Origin: Peromyscus leucopus
Taxonomy: Eukaryota > Chordata > Mammalia > Rodentia > Cricetidae
Direction: 5' to 3'
NCBI RefSeq assembly: GCF_004664715.2
Contig: NC_051075.1
Location: 38,029,958 to 38,093,957 of the forward strand
Length of the DNA stretch: 64,000 nucleotides
Shown here: in pieces, positions 43,901 through 55,429 of the stretch
How positions within the stretch are numbered: position 1 is the first letter of the stretch
Layout of the letters: every line of letters begins with the position of its first letter
Position numbers and translations under genes: made by a program
The notes under the pieces: generated by a model
Database searches by the model: none
What the model saw: only the letters and a program-made list of their open reading frames with translations
Told to the model about the DNA's origin: nothing

Positions 43901-44170
43901 CAATGCCATGCCATGAAAGAACACAAATATTACCCTCTATAATTATCCACAAGTCTATGGTTTTGCTTTTTTCTCTTTTTTCAGAAATGCTGACCATATA
44001 TGAACACATGTAAAAGTATGTTTTGACCTACAAGAACTCAGAATGATCCACTACATCAGCTGTAAAGAAACTGGTGTGTTTGACCTTGAGGATGGCCAGA
44101 CCCTCAATGGTAAGATATGTAGGCATGTCTCAGCGGCTCAAATGAAAGAGGCTTTGGGCACTTAAAAAAT
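40935..44170. other. Unclassified 3.2-kb stretch
   Basis: No SINE, L1 or LTR landmarks that I know. Composition differs from the AT-rich flanks (purine-rich + strand, many 'gtgacctc/gaggtc', 'tgagg' and 'cagg' words). Loosely similar motifs recur, for example around 41170, 41608, 42522 and 43180, hinting at diverged internal duplication or an old low-copy repeat. The longest frame is a 176-codon one on the minus strand starting in the (CA)n. It has no domain, so I call no gene. Confidence 0.35.
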
Positions 44171-44356
44171 TAGTGTGAGTGGGCCTGAGCCTGACCCTGA
44201 AAGGCCAAGCAGAATGCAAAAAGCAATGTGGTGCTGAGATGATTCCTAACAATGAAGAATATTGTTATATTTGACACAGGCCCAAAATGAGGAGAGATGT
44301 GGGCCTGGGCCTACCCTTAAACCGGAAGAGTCCTAGGCCAAAAGAAGAAGAAATGT

Positions 44357-44531
44357 GCCAGGCAGTGGTGGCGCACATCTTTAATCCCAGCACTCAGGAG
44401 GCAGAGCCAGATGTATTTTTTTGAGTTCGAGGCCAGCCTGATCTATAAAGTGAGATCCAGAAAAGGTGCCAAAGCTACACAGAGAAACCCTGTCTCCAAA
44501 AAACAAACAAAAGAAAAGAAAAAAGAAAAAG
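44357..44531 (+). mobile_element. B1 SINE inside the minisatellite
   Basis: 'tgccaggcagtggtggcgca' through 'gagttcgaggccagcctgat' to 'acagagaaaccctgtctcca' with a long A-rich tail. The word 'agaaatgtg' recurs on both sides, but because it is part of the array unit the duplication is ambiguous. Confidence 0.92.
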
Positions 44532-44701
44532 AAATGTGGGCCTAGAACTATCACTAACCCTAAAGAGGCCTGGGCCCAAAAAAGAGATGTGGGCTGAGGA
44601 CAACCCATGATCCTGAAGAGACCTGGGCCCAAACAAGAACAGATATTGGCCTGGGACTTCTCCTGATTCTGAACAGACCTGGGCCCAAACAGGAAGACAT
44701 A

Positions 44702-45073
44702 TGCTGTGGATGTCTTTCTGTATGCTATGAATATGTGTTGCTCTGATTGGTTGATAAATAAAATGCTGATTGGTCAATAGCCAGGCAGGAAGTATAGGCA
44801 GGATAAGCAGAGAGGAGAACTCTGGGAATAGGAAGGTTGAGCATTAGATGCCAGTCCTCCATCCAGGGAGCAGCATGTAACGGCACACAGGTAAAGCCAC
44901 GGAACATGTGGCAACATATAGATTAACAGAAATGGGCTGAGTTTAAATGTAAGAGCTAGTCAGTGGTAGGCATGAGCTGATGGCCAAGCAGTTAATTAAT
45001 ATAAGCCTCTGTGTGTTTACTTGGATCTGAGCAGCTGTGGACTGGGTGGAACACAGGAAAATACTCAGCTACA
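44702..45073 (+). mobile_element. ERV LTR, family B copy 1 (solo)
   Basis: TGCTGTGGATG... to ...CAGCTACA, 372 bp. Flanks gacata (44696-44701) and gacatg (45074-45079) are a 6-bp duplication with one change. It has the CCAAT-like 'ctgattggtcaatagccagg' and lies within the minisatellite. Confidence 0.85.
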
Positions 45074-45335
45074 GACATGTGGGCCTGGGGTTATACTTAA
45101 ACCTGAAGAGTCCCAGGCCAAAAAGAAAAAGAAATGTGGGCCTAGGCCTACGCATGATTCTAAAGAGACCTCGGCCCAAACAAGAAGGCATACGGGCCTG
45201 GGCCTACCCTTTAACCTGAAGAGTCCCAGGCCAAAAGAAAAAGAAATGTGGGCCTAGACCTGTCCATAGCCTAAAGAGGCCTGGGCCTAAACAAGAAGAG
45301 ATGTGGACCTGGGCCTACACTAACACTAAAGAGTC

Positions 45336-45800
45336 CTGACTGACTCTGCCTCCCCCACTCCTGCTGTGGGAGGGTCTGTATGTCAAATGCTCTGATTGGT
45401 CAATAACTAAAACACTGATTGGCCAGTGGCCAGGCAGGAAGTATAGGCGGGACTAACAGAGAGGAGAATTGAGAGAACAGGAAGGTGGGAGGAGACACTG
45501 CCAGCCACCGCCATGACAAGCAGCATGTGAAGATGCCCAGTAAGCCACGAGCCACGTGACAAGGTATAGATTTCTAGAAATGGATTAATATAAGATATAA
45601 GAACAGTTAGCAAGAAGCCTGCCATGGCCATACAGTTTGTAAGCAATATAAGTCTCTGTGTTTACTTGGTTGGGTCTGAGAGGCTGTGGGACTGGCAGGT
45701 GACAGAGATTTGTCCTGACTGTAGGCCAGGCAGGAAAACTCTAGCTACATGCCCTCAATGCTGGGATTAAAGGCATGTGCCACCACTGCCTGACTCTGAT
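45336..45800 (-). mobile_element. B1 SINE split by an LTR
   Basis: 'ctgactctgcctcccccact' (45341) and, after the LTR, 'caatgctgggattaaaggca' with 'tgccaccactgcctgac' are the two parts of one antisense B1. The LTR therefore inserted into it. Confidence 0.7.
45362..45749 (+). mobile_element. ERV LTR, family B copy 2 (solo)
   Basis: TGCTGTGGGAGG... to ...TAGCTACA, about 388 bp. It is nearly the same subfamily as the inverted copy at 55035, sharing 'ctgattggccagtggccagg' and 'acagagatttgtcctgactg'. A target duplication could not be confirmed inside the B1 sequence. Confidence 0.83.
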
Positions 45801-46079
45801 GATATTTTTTATAAGTAAAACTTCATTGTAAATAACTCACAATTTTTTTTAAAAAATTATATAATGAAATTGATCAGACCCAAAGTCTATGCATGCCAGT
45901 GAACTTCTGTACAGTTAGAACAGTCATTCTGAAGCTGTAGACCTTCATATTGGAATTCACACTTTCCTATCAATTACATTTCCATGTGCTTTCAACTACA
46001 AAAAATGAAAAAAAAAATCCATGAAGTTAAAACTAGAAAAACAATTAGCTTTCTGTCCTCTTGATGGCATGTGTCCAGT

Positions 46080-47420
46080 ACATGGATGTCATCCCTCCTC
46101 AGTACCATTTCCTCTTGGTTATTCTTTCTACAGGTTATACTGGACTCATGTGCACACGTACACATGGGCTATGATCTGATATGTGGGAGAACATGCTTTT
46201 TTTCTTTCTGAGATTGTGGAACCTTGCTCAATACATACTTTAAGTCTATCCATCTTCCTGAGAACTTGGTGGTTTCATTTTCCTTAGTGCTGGCTGGCTA
46301 GTATTCTTTGTTATAAATATCGGATTTTCCTGTTCGTTCATCTGCTGATGAACAGCTGGGTTGGTTCTACGTCCTTGCTCTACTGAATCAATAGGCAATA
46401 AATATGGGGGCACAAATATCTCTGTGATAGGGTGTGGAGTTCTCTGGGTACGTGCCTAGGGGTGAAATCATTGGGTCTTGTGGTACCCTGATGTACCAGA
46501 CAATTTGAAACAGTACAAGAATTCATATGGAATCACCAAAGACCACAAACAGTCAATGCAATTCTAAGGAGTAAGAACACTGCTGGATACCTGATCTCAG
46601 ATTAACACTGCAGAGCTATAGTGGTAAAGGCAGCTGGGTCCTGGTCTAAGAATAAACAGGTAAACCAATGGGATAGAATAGGGGACCCCTAAATAAAACA
46701 ACAAAGCTGTGCCCACTTCATTTGTGACAAAGGAGGCTGAGGCATACATTGGAAGGAAAGGTAGCCTATCCAACACATGGTACTGGGAAAACTGGCTATC
46801 CACCCGTGAAGAATAAAATTAGACTCTTACCTTTCACCTTCCACAAAAATCAGTTCAAAGTGACCAGAGATCTTAGTTTAAAACCTGGAATGCTGAAATT
46901 TCCAGAAAACAGAGAAAGTCTAGTCAAGACATTAGGGTCGGCAGGAACTTCCAAATAGAATTTCAACAGCACAGGAACTAGCCCCAAGAATCAACAGGTG
47001 GGATGGCATGGATATAAAAAGTTCCTGTCTAGCAAAGAAAACAAACAGCAGGACACACGGACAGCCCACGACACAGGAGAACATCTGACCAGCCACTCTT
47101 CAGACAAGGGGCTGACGGCCAACGTTTACAAAGGACTGCAGAAATTAAACACCATGGAAATGAAACTGCCAGTTAACAAATGGGCTAATGAATCAAATAG
47201 CCATTTTTCAAAGAAAGAAACACAAATGGCCAATAACTAGTTAAAAGGGCGTTCAATATCTCTAGCCATTAGAGAAATACAAAGTAAAACTGCTTTGGGA
47301 CAGCACCTTATCTCAGTCAGAATGGTTGTAATCAACAAACCTGACAACAAATGTTGGAGAGGCCGTGGAGAGGGAACCCTCGTTCGCTGCTGGTGATGGT
47401 GCAAATATTGGCATCTTCAC
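46080..47420 (-). mobile_element. L1 fragment with 5' inversion (twin-priming type)
   Basis: Bases about 46080-46490 are antisense L1 (late ORF2: 'gctgggttggttctacgtcc', 'gtgcctaggggtgaaatcat'). Bases about 46495-47420 are sense L1 ORF2 lying just upstream of that in L1 order ('aattcatatggaatcacca', 'aaactggctatccaccc', 'aatatctctagccattagag', 'gttggagaggccgtggagag'). On the minus strand this is an inverted 5' piece followed by a 3' piece, the twin-priming configuration. All frames are broken. Confidence 0.75.
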
Positions 47421-49715
47421 AGACGCCGATATGAAATCTGGGGGACCGATTCAGTTCCGTGTCCTGAGTCTCTTGATGGAGGGGTTTGTCCAGCCTGAGT
47501 GGCATGCTGTAGCTATTTGTCTTTGCTCTGTCTTCCTACCTCTAAAGCCTCTTGTAAAGTAAGCCGAAAAAGCCCGAGGGAGAAAAAAGAAAGTAGCCAG
47601 AATTTCCCGTGAGTAGTTAGGCATCATTTCTCAGAGCAGAGCTTGCCTTTATTCCTTCCACTGGGTTATATAACCTGTTCTCGGAGAGCTATCGGTGAAT
47701 CAAACAGATCTTGGGTGGTATCGGGGACCAGAACCAGGGCAAGTTTTAATTTATCAAGCTAACAAAGCCCTCTCTGGCTTGCAGTGGGTAGCCAACAGGT
47801 GTTTGTATTACTAATCCAGTCATCGGTGGCTAGTCTGCTTTCTGTCCAAATTTCCCTACTTGGGTGGTCAAATACTTTGCTGTGATATGGGGTCACCTGT
47901 GAGGAATGTTCTGGTCCAGGCAATGGAACAAACAGTGCCAAGAGTATTAATTAGGTGACCGTGAAGCAGAAGAGGGCTGATGCATTTACCTAATTGGATA
48001 GCGGGGGTGGCCTTTAACAACACGCTTGCGCTGTAGGTCTGGGGCATAGTTTTGACAGAGACAGGAGCCTCTTTTTCAAAATAAGCTGATAGGGGATTTT
48101 AGATTCCTGGTTATCCTTGGGTTGTAAGCCACTGGAAGTCTAATAGGATGACTGTTTCCAGTACTCCAATAAACAAACAAACAAATCAATAAAATTACTT
48201 GATCTCTTTACAAGGAAACAGAACCAATAGAAACTAGGTACAAGGCCAACAGTCAGTTTTGTGTGCTTTAGCTGGCCAATGAAGAAATGAGGGCATGTGT
48301 TCAGACAGACAGACAGACAGACAAGTTCCTGGTTTGAAGTGGTGTAGGGTTTGTGATGAATAATTTTAAGGAAAGGCTACTCATGTCTGTTGATGTTAAG
48401 ACAAGAGATCCTGCCTAAGTTCTTTCAAATATTGGCCCTGCCCACTAACATCTGGAATCTGGGATTGGACATACTATTTCTAGATGCTCGGGCAGGTCTG
48501 TTACAAGGTGAGAATTGCAATATCCCACAGTGGATTATTAGAATAATTAGAATGGAAATTGGCCCAGAGAACGTTTGGGATCTCTGAGAGCTTCGTTAAG
48601 TTGAGTTTTAGAATTTTGCTTTCCTCTGCCTTCCCTGGATGTTGGGGGAGCACTCTGGACAGACAACTTTACTGAGTATCCCCGCTTTTCAGAAGCACCA
48701 AATAAGATGGATGCCTCTGTCACTGGAGAGACGCTTGAATCCTCCAGCCTGGGGACATCAGTATTTTTTCTAAGGTAGGGAAGCTTCCTGGTGAGGAAAA
48801 GCTTTGTTCTCTGCTGAGAATAAAGGAAAAGGTCAGAGCACATTAGAACTCAAGTGCAGAATGTGCTTCTGTGAAACCCCTTTGTAGGTGCAAAAAGAGG
48901 CCAGTGTTTGGTATTAGCAGTTTCAGGAGTTTCTCACCAGAGACCTCAGCATAGTGGCCCATTCTCTTTCTTTGGTGACTTCATCTAAGACTTTTCATCG
49001 CCTCCCATGCTGAAAGTTGCCGAAGGTCACCCTCATGCAGATTGCATCCAGGCCTCCCCCAGGAACCCTCTTCTGAGTCCTGATCTGATCGTTGGCATTC
49101 TTCAGTGGCCATTTTGAACCTCTCCAAAGCTTTGCTCTCTGCAGATCTCCTGGGTGCTAGGATCTTAGCAGAGAACGTGTGTCTTACATGGTGACCAGCC
49201 CGGCATTTTGTGCATCCTTTGGAATGAGTTCTGGCCTTTATGATGCTCGCCCACCTCAGGATGTATCGGCACACTTAATTGTCCATTGGTCTGCTGCCTG
49301 AGGGAGGTCAGGTCGAGAACCCGACCAGAGCCAAAGCATTCTGGGAGGGACCGCCTTGAAAGTGCATCTGCTACAAATGGACACATTAACTCTTACCTAC
49401 ACCTGGCTAACAAGCTCTACTGAGAGCCATGGCTTCTGCTGTCTAGGGCCATTTTGCTTCATGTCATATTCTCTTCTCCACCCTGACATTTTCCCACTTA
49501 TGTCTTTAAGATTTGGCCCGACCAGTAAGCTGAACTTGGGCTTTTCCATGCAGTTGTGGTATAATAGCCCCTTCACGGTCAGTCCTTACTCACCAGCTTC
49601 TCCTTCAGGTGATGGCAGAGTGTCAGCATCTCAGGTGTGACAACAGTGAGCAGAAGTGTGTGAAAGACTAACAGGACCCCACATCAGGCTAATCTACAGC
49701 GTGCAACACAGGTTT
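47421..49715. other. Gene-free, partly ERV-like?
   Basis: No intact gene. A (CAGA)n patch lies at 48303-48328. On the minus strand around 49150-49230 a Cys-x2-Cys-x4-His pattern without the final Cys recalls a retroviral gag zinc knuckle, but nothing else supports an ERV. Otherwise unclassified. Confidence 0.25.
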
Positions 49716-49730
49716 AAAAGTGATACTAGA

Positions 49731-49896
49731 AGCCGAGCGGTGGTGGCGCACGCCTTTAATCCCAGCACTCAGGAGGCAGAGACAGGCGGATCTCTGTGAG
49801 TTCGAGGCCAGCCTGGACTACCAAGTGAGTTCCAGGAAAGGCGCAAAGCTACACAGAGAAACCCTGTCTCGAAAAAACCAAAAATAAATAAATACA

Positions 49897-49947
<51 letters not shown>

Positions 49948-49951
49948 ATAT
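49731..49951 (+). mobile_element. B1 SINE with (AAAT)n tail
   Basis: Cricetid-type B1 ('gccgagcggtggtggcgcac', 'accaagtgagttccagga', 'aaaggcgcaaagctacacag'), with the tail expanded to (AAAT)n at about 49879-49951. A 15-bp duplication aaaagtga(t/c)actaga (49716-49730, 49952-49966) with one change shows a young insertion. Confidence 0.95.
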
Positions 49952-49966
49952 AAAAGTGACACTAGA

Positions 49967-50389
49967 ATAGGACCGCAGTTCAATTTCAATACGAGGTTAG
50001 AGGTTTCCACAAGACAGATGTCTAAGCCCTTGGCTTCTAGTGTTTCATAGGAAGCTGAGTCAGAACATTTAAGCTTGTCCAGATTTTTCTCACATAAGCC
50101 GGCAGAAAGATGTATGATAACCAAGAAATCCAAGAATCAGATGTTGAAGAGCTCAGCCTGGCTGTTTTGGCACAAACCAGCCATTTTGGTAGCAAATGAG
50201 TAACTAGTTTTATTTTGGTTCCATTTAATTTGCCAAACTTTTGGGGGACAATGGCTTAGAATAACAGTTACCTTCTTTTACTGAAGAAGTCAGTCCTCTA
50301 GTGTTTATTGTGATTCCTGATATATTTAGTTGTTTCTACATCCTATAGTGTACTTTCTAAGTTTCCTGGTTGTTGTATTTAATTTGCAT
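49967..50389. other. Gene-free spacer
   Basis: Nothing recognised. Confidence 0.3.
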
Positions 50390-50537
50390 TTTTTTTCGAG
50401 ACAGGGTTCCTCTGTATAGTTTTGGTGCCTAGCCTGGATCTCACTCTGTAGCCCAGGCTGGCCTCGAACTCAATATATTCACCTGGCTCTGCCTCCCAAG
50501 TGCTGGGATTAAAGGCATGCGCGACCACCGCCCAGCT
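50390..50537 (-). mobile_element. B1 SINE, antisense
   Basis: 'ttttttcgagacagggttcc', 'tgtagcccaggctggcctcg' and 'gctgggattaaaggcatgcg' in antisense order. Confidence 0.92.
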
Positions 50538-52789
50538 ACAATGAAGAATTTTTAGTTAACTTTTAAAATTTTATTTTTCTGATTATCCTAAAGGTTTGTG
50601 CCAGTATGCTTAACAAATTCTACCGTCAATCACGTCACCAGCCCTCCATATCGTATGCCATTTATTTCATACTGTGTCTTGCCCCACGGCTCCCGAGTTA
50701 TCATTGCTGTTACTGCCTTACGCAGTTAGTAGAGTTCAGAATTATCTCCATTTTTTTGTTCACCTTGCTTGTCTTCTTTCTTCTATCACAGGCCTTTGGA
50801 GGCTTGTTTTACTTCTTGCAACGGATCCTCTGACTCTTAGAAGCCAGTCTAAACTGATTTGTGGTTTTCACTCTGGCTGCTGTTGGACTCTGTCCCCCAC
50901 CCCCTCCCCTTTCTAGTCTGAGTAAAACCTATTTAAGTTTTTTAGGGTTCTTCGGGGCTTTTTGATCTGAGGATTTCTGTCAACTTTCAGTTGAAGAAAA
51001 TTTTGGTCCTTATGTAATTGAATATCGTCTCTTCCTATCTTCTGTTTCTTTCTTCTGGCCTTACTAGAGCGATGGTAAACATTCTCTCTGCCCTCCATTT
51101 CTATTCAATCCCTTCATGTCTTTCTCTTCTCTTTACTTCGCTCTGAGTAATTTCCTCAGAACTATTTTCAAATTTATTAATTCCTTCTTCAACCACACCT
51201 CACTTCCGTTTACCCTCTCTACTTCTGACTTCAGTGGCATATTTGAAACTTGAATATTGAAATCTATGAGATGAGCCCATTCACACTTTGAGTGCGAGCG
51301 TCTCGCGTTTAAACTGGGAACCGAGTCTCTCCAATCCTTCTTTTTCTGCCGTCATTGTCTCTGGTGCTGGTTTCTGCTCAGCTCTGTCAGTCATGGTGAT
51401 TTGTATCCTCCTGTGTGTCTGGAACATTGACCCACAGTTCCCATTTACTCATGTGTAAATCCACGGAGGCCTGGATTGTAGATGTGCCCATCTATTCCAG
51501 GTGTGCCCCCTAGAATTTGCACTCATGTCTACCAGTCATGTGGCACTGTTCTGAATTTCACCCCCAAGAATAGGCAGAGGTTGTATACAGGGCAAGGTTG
51601 AAATGGGCACATTTTCCTGTAGTGGGATCTCAGCACTGGTGAGTGTGAGGTTCTCATCTGACTCTCCCTCCGGGTCCCTACATCTTTCTCCAGTAAGCTA
51701 AAGGGCCACCCAGCAGCTCCATGGATAGCTGTCACTTCTTGGCCTCTGAAGATGTTCTCAAACGTCTATTCATTACTTTAGAGCGATTTTTAAACAATTA
51801 CTCAGATTGTTTGGGTGTGTCTCTCGTAGGAGTTTTTCAAGTTTTCCCTCTTACTAAAGTACCTGGAACAGACGTACTCTCTTGATATAATGGGTTCCTA
51901 CTTTAACAAGCTTCCTTCCTTTTCATTTAGTATTTTGTGAACACTGAATATGAACAAAGCTCTTATTGTAGAAGATTGCTCTTCCATCACATCAGGGAAT
52001 CTGTATACTGAAGCATAAGATAATGATGTCACAAACGCAAAGAGTTTAAACTTAACTGCTTGCATCCTGAAATTAAATATGGCTCTCTCTTTGACTAGCA
52101 AACATTGCTAAGTCAGCTGAGCATTTGTGTTCCTGCTTTGCACTCAATTAACTATTAGCTCTAACTGATAGAATTATTGTTTTAGTGAAAATGCAAACTA
52201 TGAAGTATTGTGGAAATATAAATGCAGGAGTTTTTACTTCTGTATATACTTTCGATAAAGTTAGCCCTTAAATGTCCTGTGTTGGTGTGTCCAACCCATG
52301 GCCTGTGAGCCACATGTGTCCCAGGATAGCTGTGAATGTGGTCCAACATATTTGTAGATGGATAATGTGAGAAGGTCAGACACCCCGGCAGAGAGTGACT
52401 TTTCTCAGAAGAGGAATTGTAGAAATGCTTGAGAGCTGCCTTCTGAAGATCTCAGATAAAAATTTGTGGTATATAACACTGAGCAATTAATCTGGTAAAG
52501 TTAATTAACAGAGTTCATTAATTTAGTAAAAAATAATTGTTCTTTTATCTTGGAAAAGGTACATCTGTAATTAGTTTTATTGCTGAGGGAGGATTGATGC
52601 TTAAGAAAAATTTAATTCAATTGGCAAGATGTGAGCCTTGTTTATTTGTAAAGAACAGTAGAGCCAGGGTTCTGAACTGTGATCTGGCCCTTCATATAGC
52701 TTGGGTTCCCTTAATGTATGTAGAGTTTTACATATATGTGTTTTGTTCATGCATTTTCTAGTACTCAACTTTCCTTGGTCCTTGGGTCC
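50538..52789. other. Gene-free; part is probably ancient L1M
   Basis: About 50930-51540 ('gagtaatttcctcagaacta', 'tattaattccttcttcaacc') resembles, in antisense, the 3' region of old mammalian L1M elements. The rest is AT-rich and unclassified. No gene seen. Confidence 0.35.
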
Positions 52790-53197
52790 TGTGCTGGCTA
52801 GTTTTATGTCAACAACACAAGCTAGAGTCATCAGAGGAGGGAGCCTCAAGTGAGAAAATGTTCCATCAGGTTGGGCTGTAGGCAAACCTGTAGGGCATTT
52901 TCTTAATTAGTGATTGATGAGGGGCATTCATTATTCCATTATTCCCTGGCCTGGTGGTCCTGGATTCTATAAGTAAATAGGCTGAACAAGCTATGAGGAG
53001 CAAGCCCATAAGCAGCATCCCTCCATGGCCTCTGCATCAGCCCCTGCCTCCAGGTTTCTGCCCTGCCTGAGTTCCTGTCCTGACTTCCTTCAATGATGGA
53101 CTACAATGTGGAAGTATAAGCCAAATAAACCCTTTCCTCCCCAATTTCATTTTTGTCATGGTGTTTCGTCATAGCCATAGAAACCCTAACTGAGACA
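52790..53197 (+). mobile_element. MaLR-type LTR (sense)
   Basis: TGTGCTGGCTAGTTTTATG... to ...CTAACTGAGACA, with 'ggtcctggattctataagta', 'tccctccatggcctctgcat', 'gacttccttcaatgatggac' and a polyadenylation-like 'gccaaataaaccc'. A nearly complete copy, about 408 bp, sharing its blocks with 63569-63934 and the antisense copies at 23775 and 25902. Confidence 0.9.
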
Positions 53198-53430
53198 GAA
53201 CCTTTGGCCAGGTTTATTGTACAACTTACAACCTGGGTAACTGATGACCTCTGTCTTACTTGAGTGGAGTTTACTGTTTGAAAGAACGTTTTAGGAAATA
53301 CTATGTTTCTAACAGCTTTCATCCCACTCTTTAAGAGATTGAAAACAGTAAATAGAAGTGACATTCAGTGTGATTTGACATGCTGAGGGAACACACCTTA
53401 TGAGTCTGGGACGTAGACACCTATGTGCCC

Positions 53431-53444
53431 CGGGGGGGGGGGGG
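53431..53444. repeat. Poly(G) run
   Basis: About 13 consecutive G just before an LTR. Prone to length error in assemblies. Confidence 0.9.
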
Positions 53445-53458
53445 TTGTTAACACTGGA

Positions 53459-53838
53459 TGTTGTGGAATATTTGTGTACACTGTGAAGATGTGTCTCTGC
53501 CTAAGGCATCTTCTGATTGGTTTAGTAAAGAGCTGGATGGCTGATAGCTGGGCAGGAGAGGGTAGGTGGGATTTCTGGGCAGAGAGGGAGACTGGGAGGA
53601 GGAATTGATGAACGATTTCATCAGCAGACTCAGAACACATCGGATGTGCCGTACTAAGAAGAGGTAACCGAGCCATGTGGCAGAACGTAGATTTTAAAAA
53701 TATGGGTTAATTAAGTTATAAGAGCTATCTGGGGGAAAGCCTAAGCCGAGGCCAAGCTTTCATAATTAATAATAAGTCTCTGGGTCATTATTTGTGGGCT
53801 GGCAGTTCAAAGATATTCTGATAAGAAAACTTGCTACT
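53459..53838 (+). mobile_element. ERV LTR, family B-related copy 3 (solo)
   Basis: TGTTGTGGAATATTTG... to ...TTGCTACT, with the terminal A replaced by T. A perfect 6-bp duplication, actgga, at 53453-53458 and 53839-53844. About 380 bp. More diverged from copies 1, 2 and 4; shares 'ctgattggtttagtaaagag' and 'ataagtctctgggtcattat'. Confidence 0.87.
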
Positions 53839-53844
53839 ACTGGA

Positions 53845-55034
53845 GGTAATAAACGGGAACCTGCTGGAGTCTAATAGTTCACTTGAGAGTAAAATTCTGT
53901 GTCTCTTTGTCTCTGTCTCTGTTTCTCTCTCTGTGTTTATTATACTTAGGAAGGATCATTCATCATAGAAGGAGCCCTCAGGCTCAGTTACCTCAGAACT
54001 TTGCCTGGTCCCCTGAGACCAGACTTAGGGTGTACCATATTTAGTGGCTATTCCCAACTCTTATCGATATATTTTTTCAAGGCAATAAACAACTTGGGCA
54101 TTGGCTAAACAAACATTAACTTCCTAATTCCTGTTTCGCTCTTCTTCAGGGAAGTAGCTAATCTTCTCGATGACAAGCAGACATTGCCACAGGATAAAGA
54201 GTTCTGGGTACCTGGGGTTGGAGTGCAGTGGTAGAGTTTGCCTAGCACTTGGCCAACACTAAAGGAAATACAGAAGAAATGGAACTATGAGAAGAAGCCA
54301 CGCATTGAGTGTAAACATAAAGCATCGTGGCCCTGGCTGCCCGTGCAGTGTGGCAGCTGTTTTGTTAAAATCAAGTAGCAGTAAGTTTGAATTTACTGAC
54401 AAAGGATGGGTTCTACTGTGTGTCTCTCTTAGGCTCCTCTTTTTAAAAAGCAAACAAACACACTCTCTACTATTTTACAAGTGGGGAGTATCTTTGAAAA
54501 AAAATGCAGCACGTGTCTTTCACATAAATAAGCCTCGTTTTCAATCTAGGTCAAAATGTCATTTTCCATCATTGGTGATAGCTGGTGACAGGCTTCTTTA
54601 GAGCCCAAGAAGTCTGGGAACAGCGCCGAAGGTGTCTTTTGATGTCTGTGCTTCTCTGTGTGGCAAAAAAGAAAACTCCACTTGATTTACTTCCTGCCTT
54701 TTCTCTCCATGACCATGGAAAGGCCTCTTGGCCTATGCTTTCAGCCCCATATTGGATTCTGAGAGTTTGATCATGGAGTAGAATTACCAGGCACTGACAA
54801 AGTAATGGCTACTTTGTGGGTTTAGTAAATACTCCTACCGATTGGAGTTTATTTATCTGTATCTATTTATCTGTATCTATAACTTGTCTTTAAGGGACAG
54901 CCTGTAGAGTTTTCTTCACTTGAGTCTCCATGACCTCTCTCTACAATCCCCTAAGACAAAGACGAGTGAGCAAGTAGGTCATTTGGAAGTGATCCCATTA
55001 AGCTGGTGTGAGAGACTCAAGGAGATGAACGGGT
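53845..55034. other. Gene-free spacer with an ID element
   Basis: A sense ID-type remnant lies at about 54212-54285 ('ctggggttggagtgcagtgg' then 'tagagtttgcctagcact'). (CTCTGT)-rich at 53900-53935. No gene recognised. Confidence 0.4.
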
Positions 55035-55423
55035 TGTAGCTAGAGTTTTCGTGCCTTGCCCACAGTCAGGACAAATCTCTGTCACCTGCCAATCCCACAG
55101 CCGCTCAGACCCAACCAAGTAAACATAGAGACTTATATTGCTTATAAACTGTATGGCCGTGGCAGGCTTCTTGCTAACTATTCTTATATCTTAAATTAAT
55201 TCATTTCTATAAATCAATACCTTGCCATGTGGCTTGTGGCTTACTGGTGTCTTCACATGCTGCTTGTCATGACGGCTGGCAGTATCTCCTCCCACCTTCC
55301 TATTCTCTCAATTCTCCTCTCTGTTAGTTCTGCCTATACTTCCTGCCTGGCCACTGGCCAATCAGTGTTTTATTTATTGACCAATCAGAGCAACAGATTT
55401 GACATACAGACCATCCCACAGCA
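55035..55423 (-). mobile_element. ERV LTR, family B copy 4 (solo)
   Basis: The + strand reads TGTAGCTAGAGTTTTC... to ...CCCACAGCA. Flanks acgggt (55029-55034) and acgggg (55424-55429) form a 6-bp duplication with one change. 389 bp. It is the closest match, in inverted orientation, to the copy at 45362. Confidence 0.87.
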
Positions 55424-55429
55424 ACGGGG

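Larger units (their letters stand above)
44171..45335 (+). repeat. Minisatellite array, ~54-58 bp units, interrupted
   Basis: At least ten imperfect units of the form 'gaaatgtgggcctgggccta...ctgaagagtcctgggccaaaa'. Units begin near 44175, 44295, 44533, 44587, 44642, then 45074, 45131, 45190, 45247 and 45303. The array is split by a B1 (44357-44530) and by a solo LTR (44702-45073), and its copies diverge from each other. Frames across it reflect the repeat only. Confidence 0.85.

Noticed and set aside
48303..48328. CRISPR-like spaced repeat
   Set aside because: It is a plain (CAGA)n tetranucleotide run. No spacers, and the DNA is mammalian.
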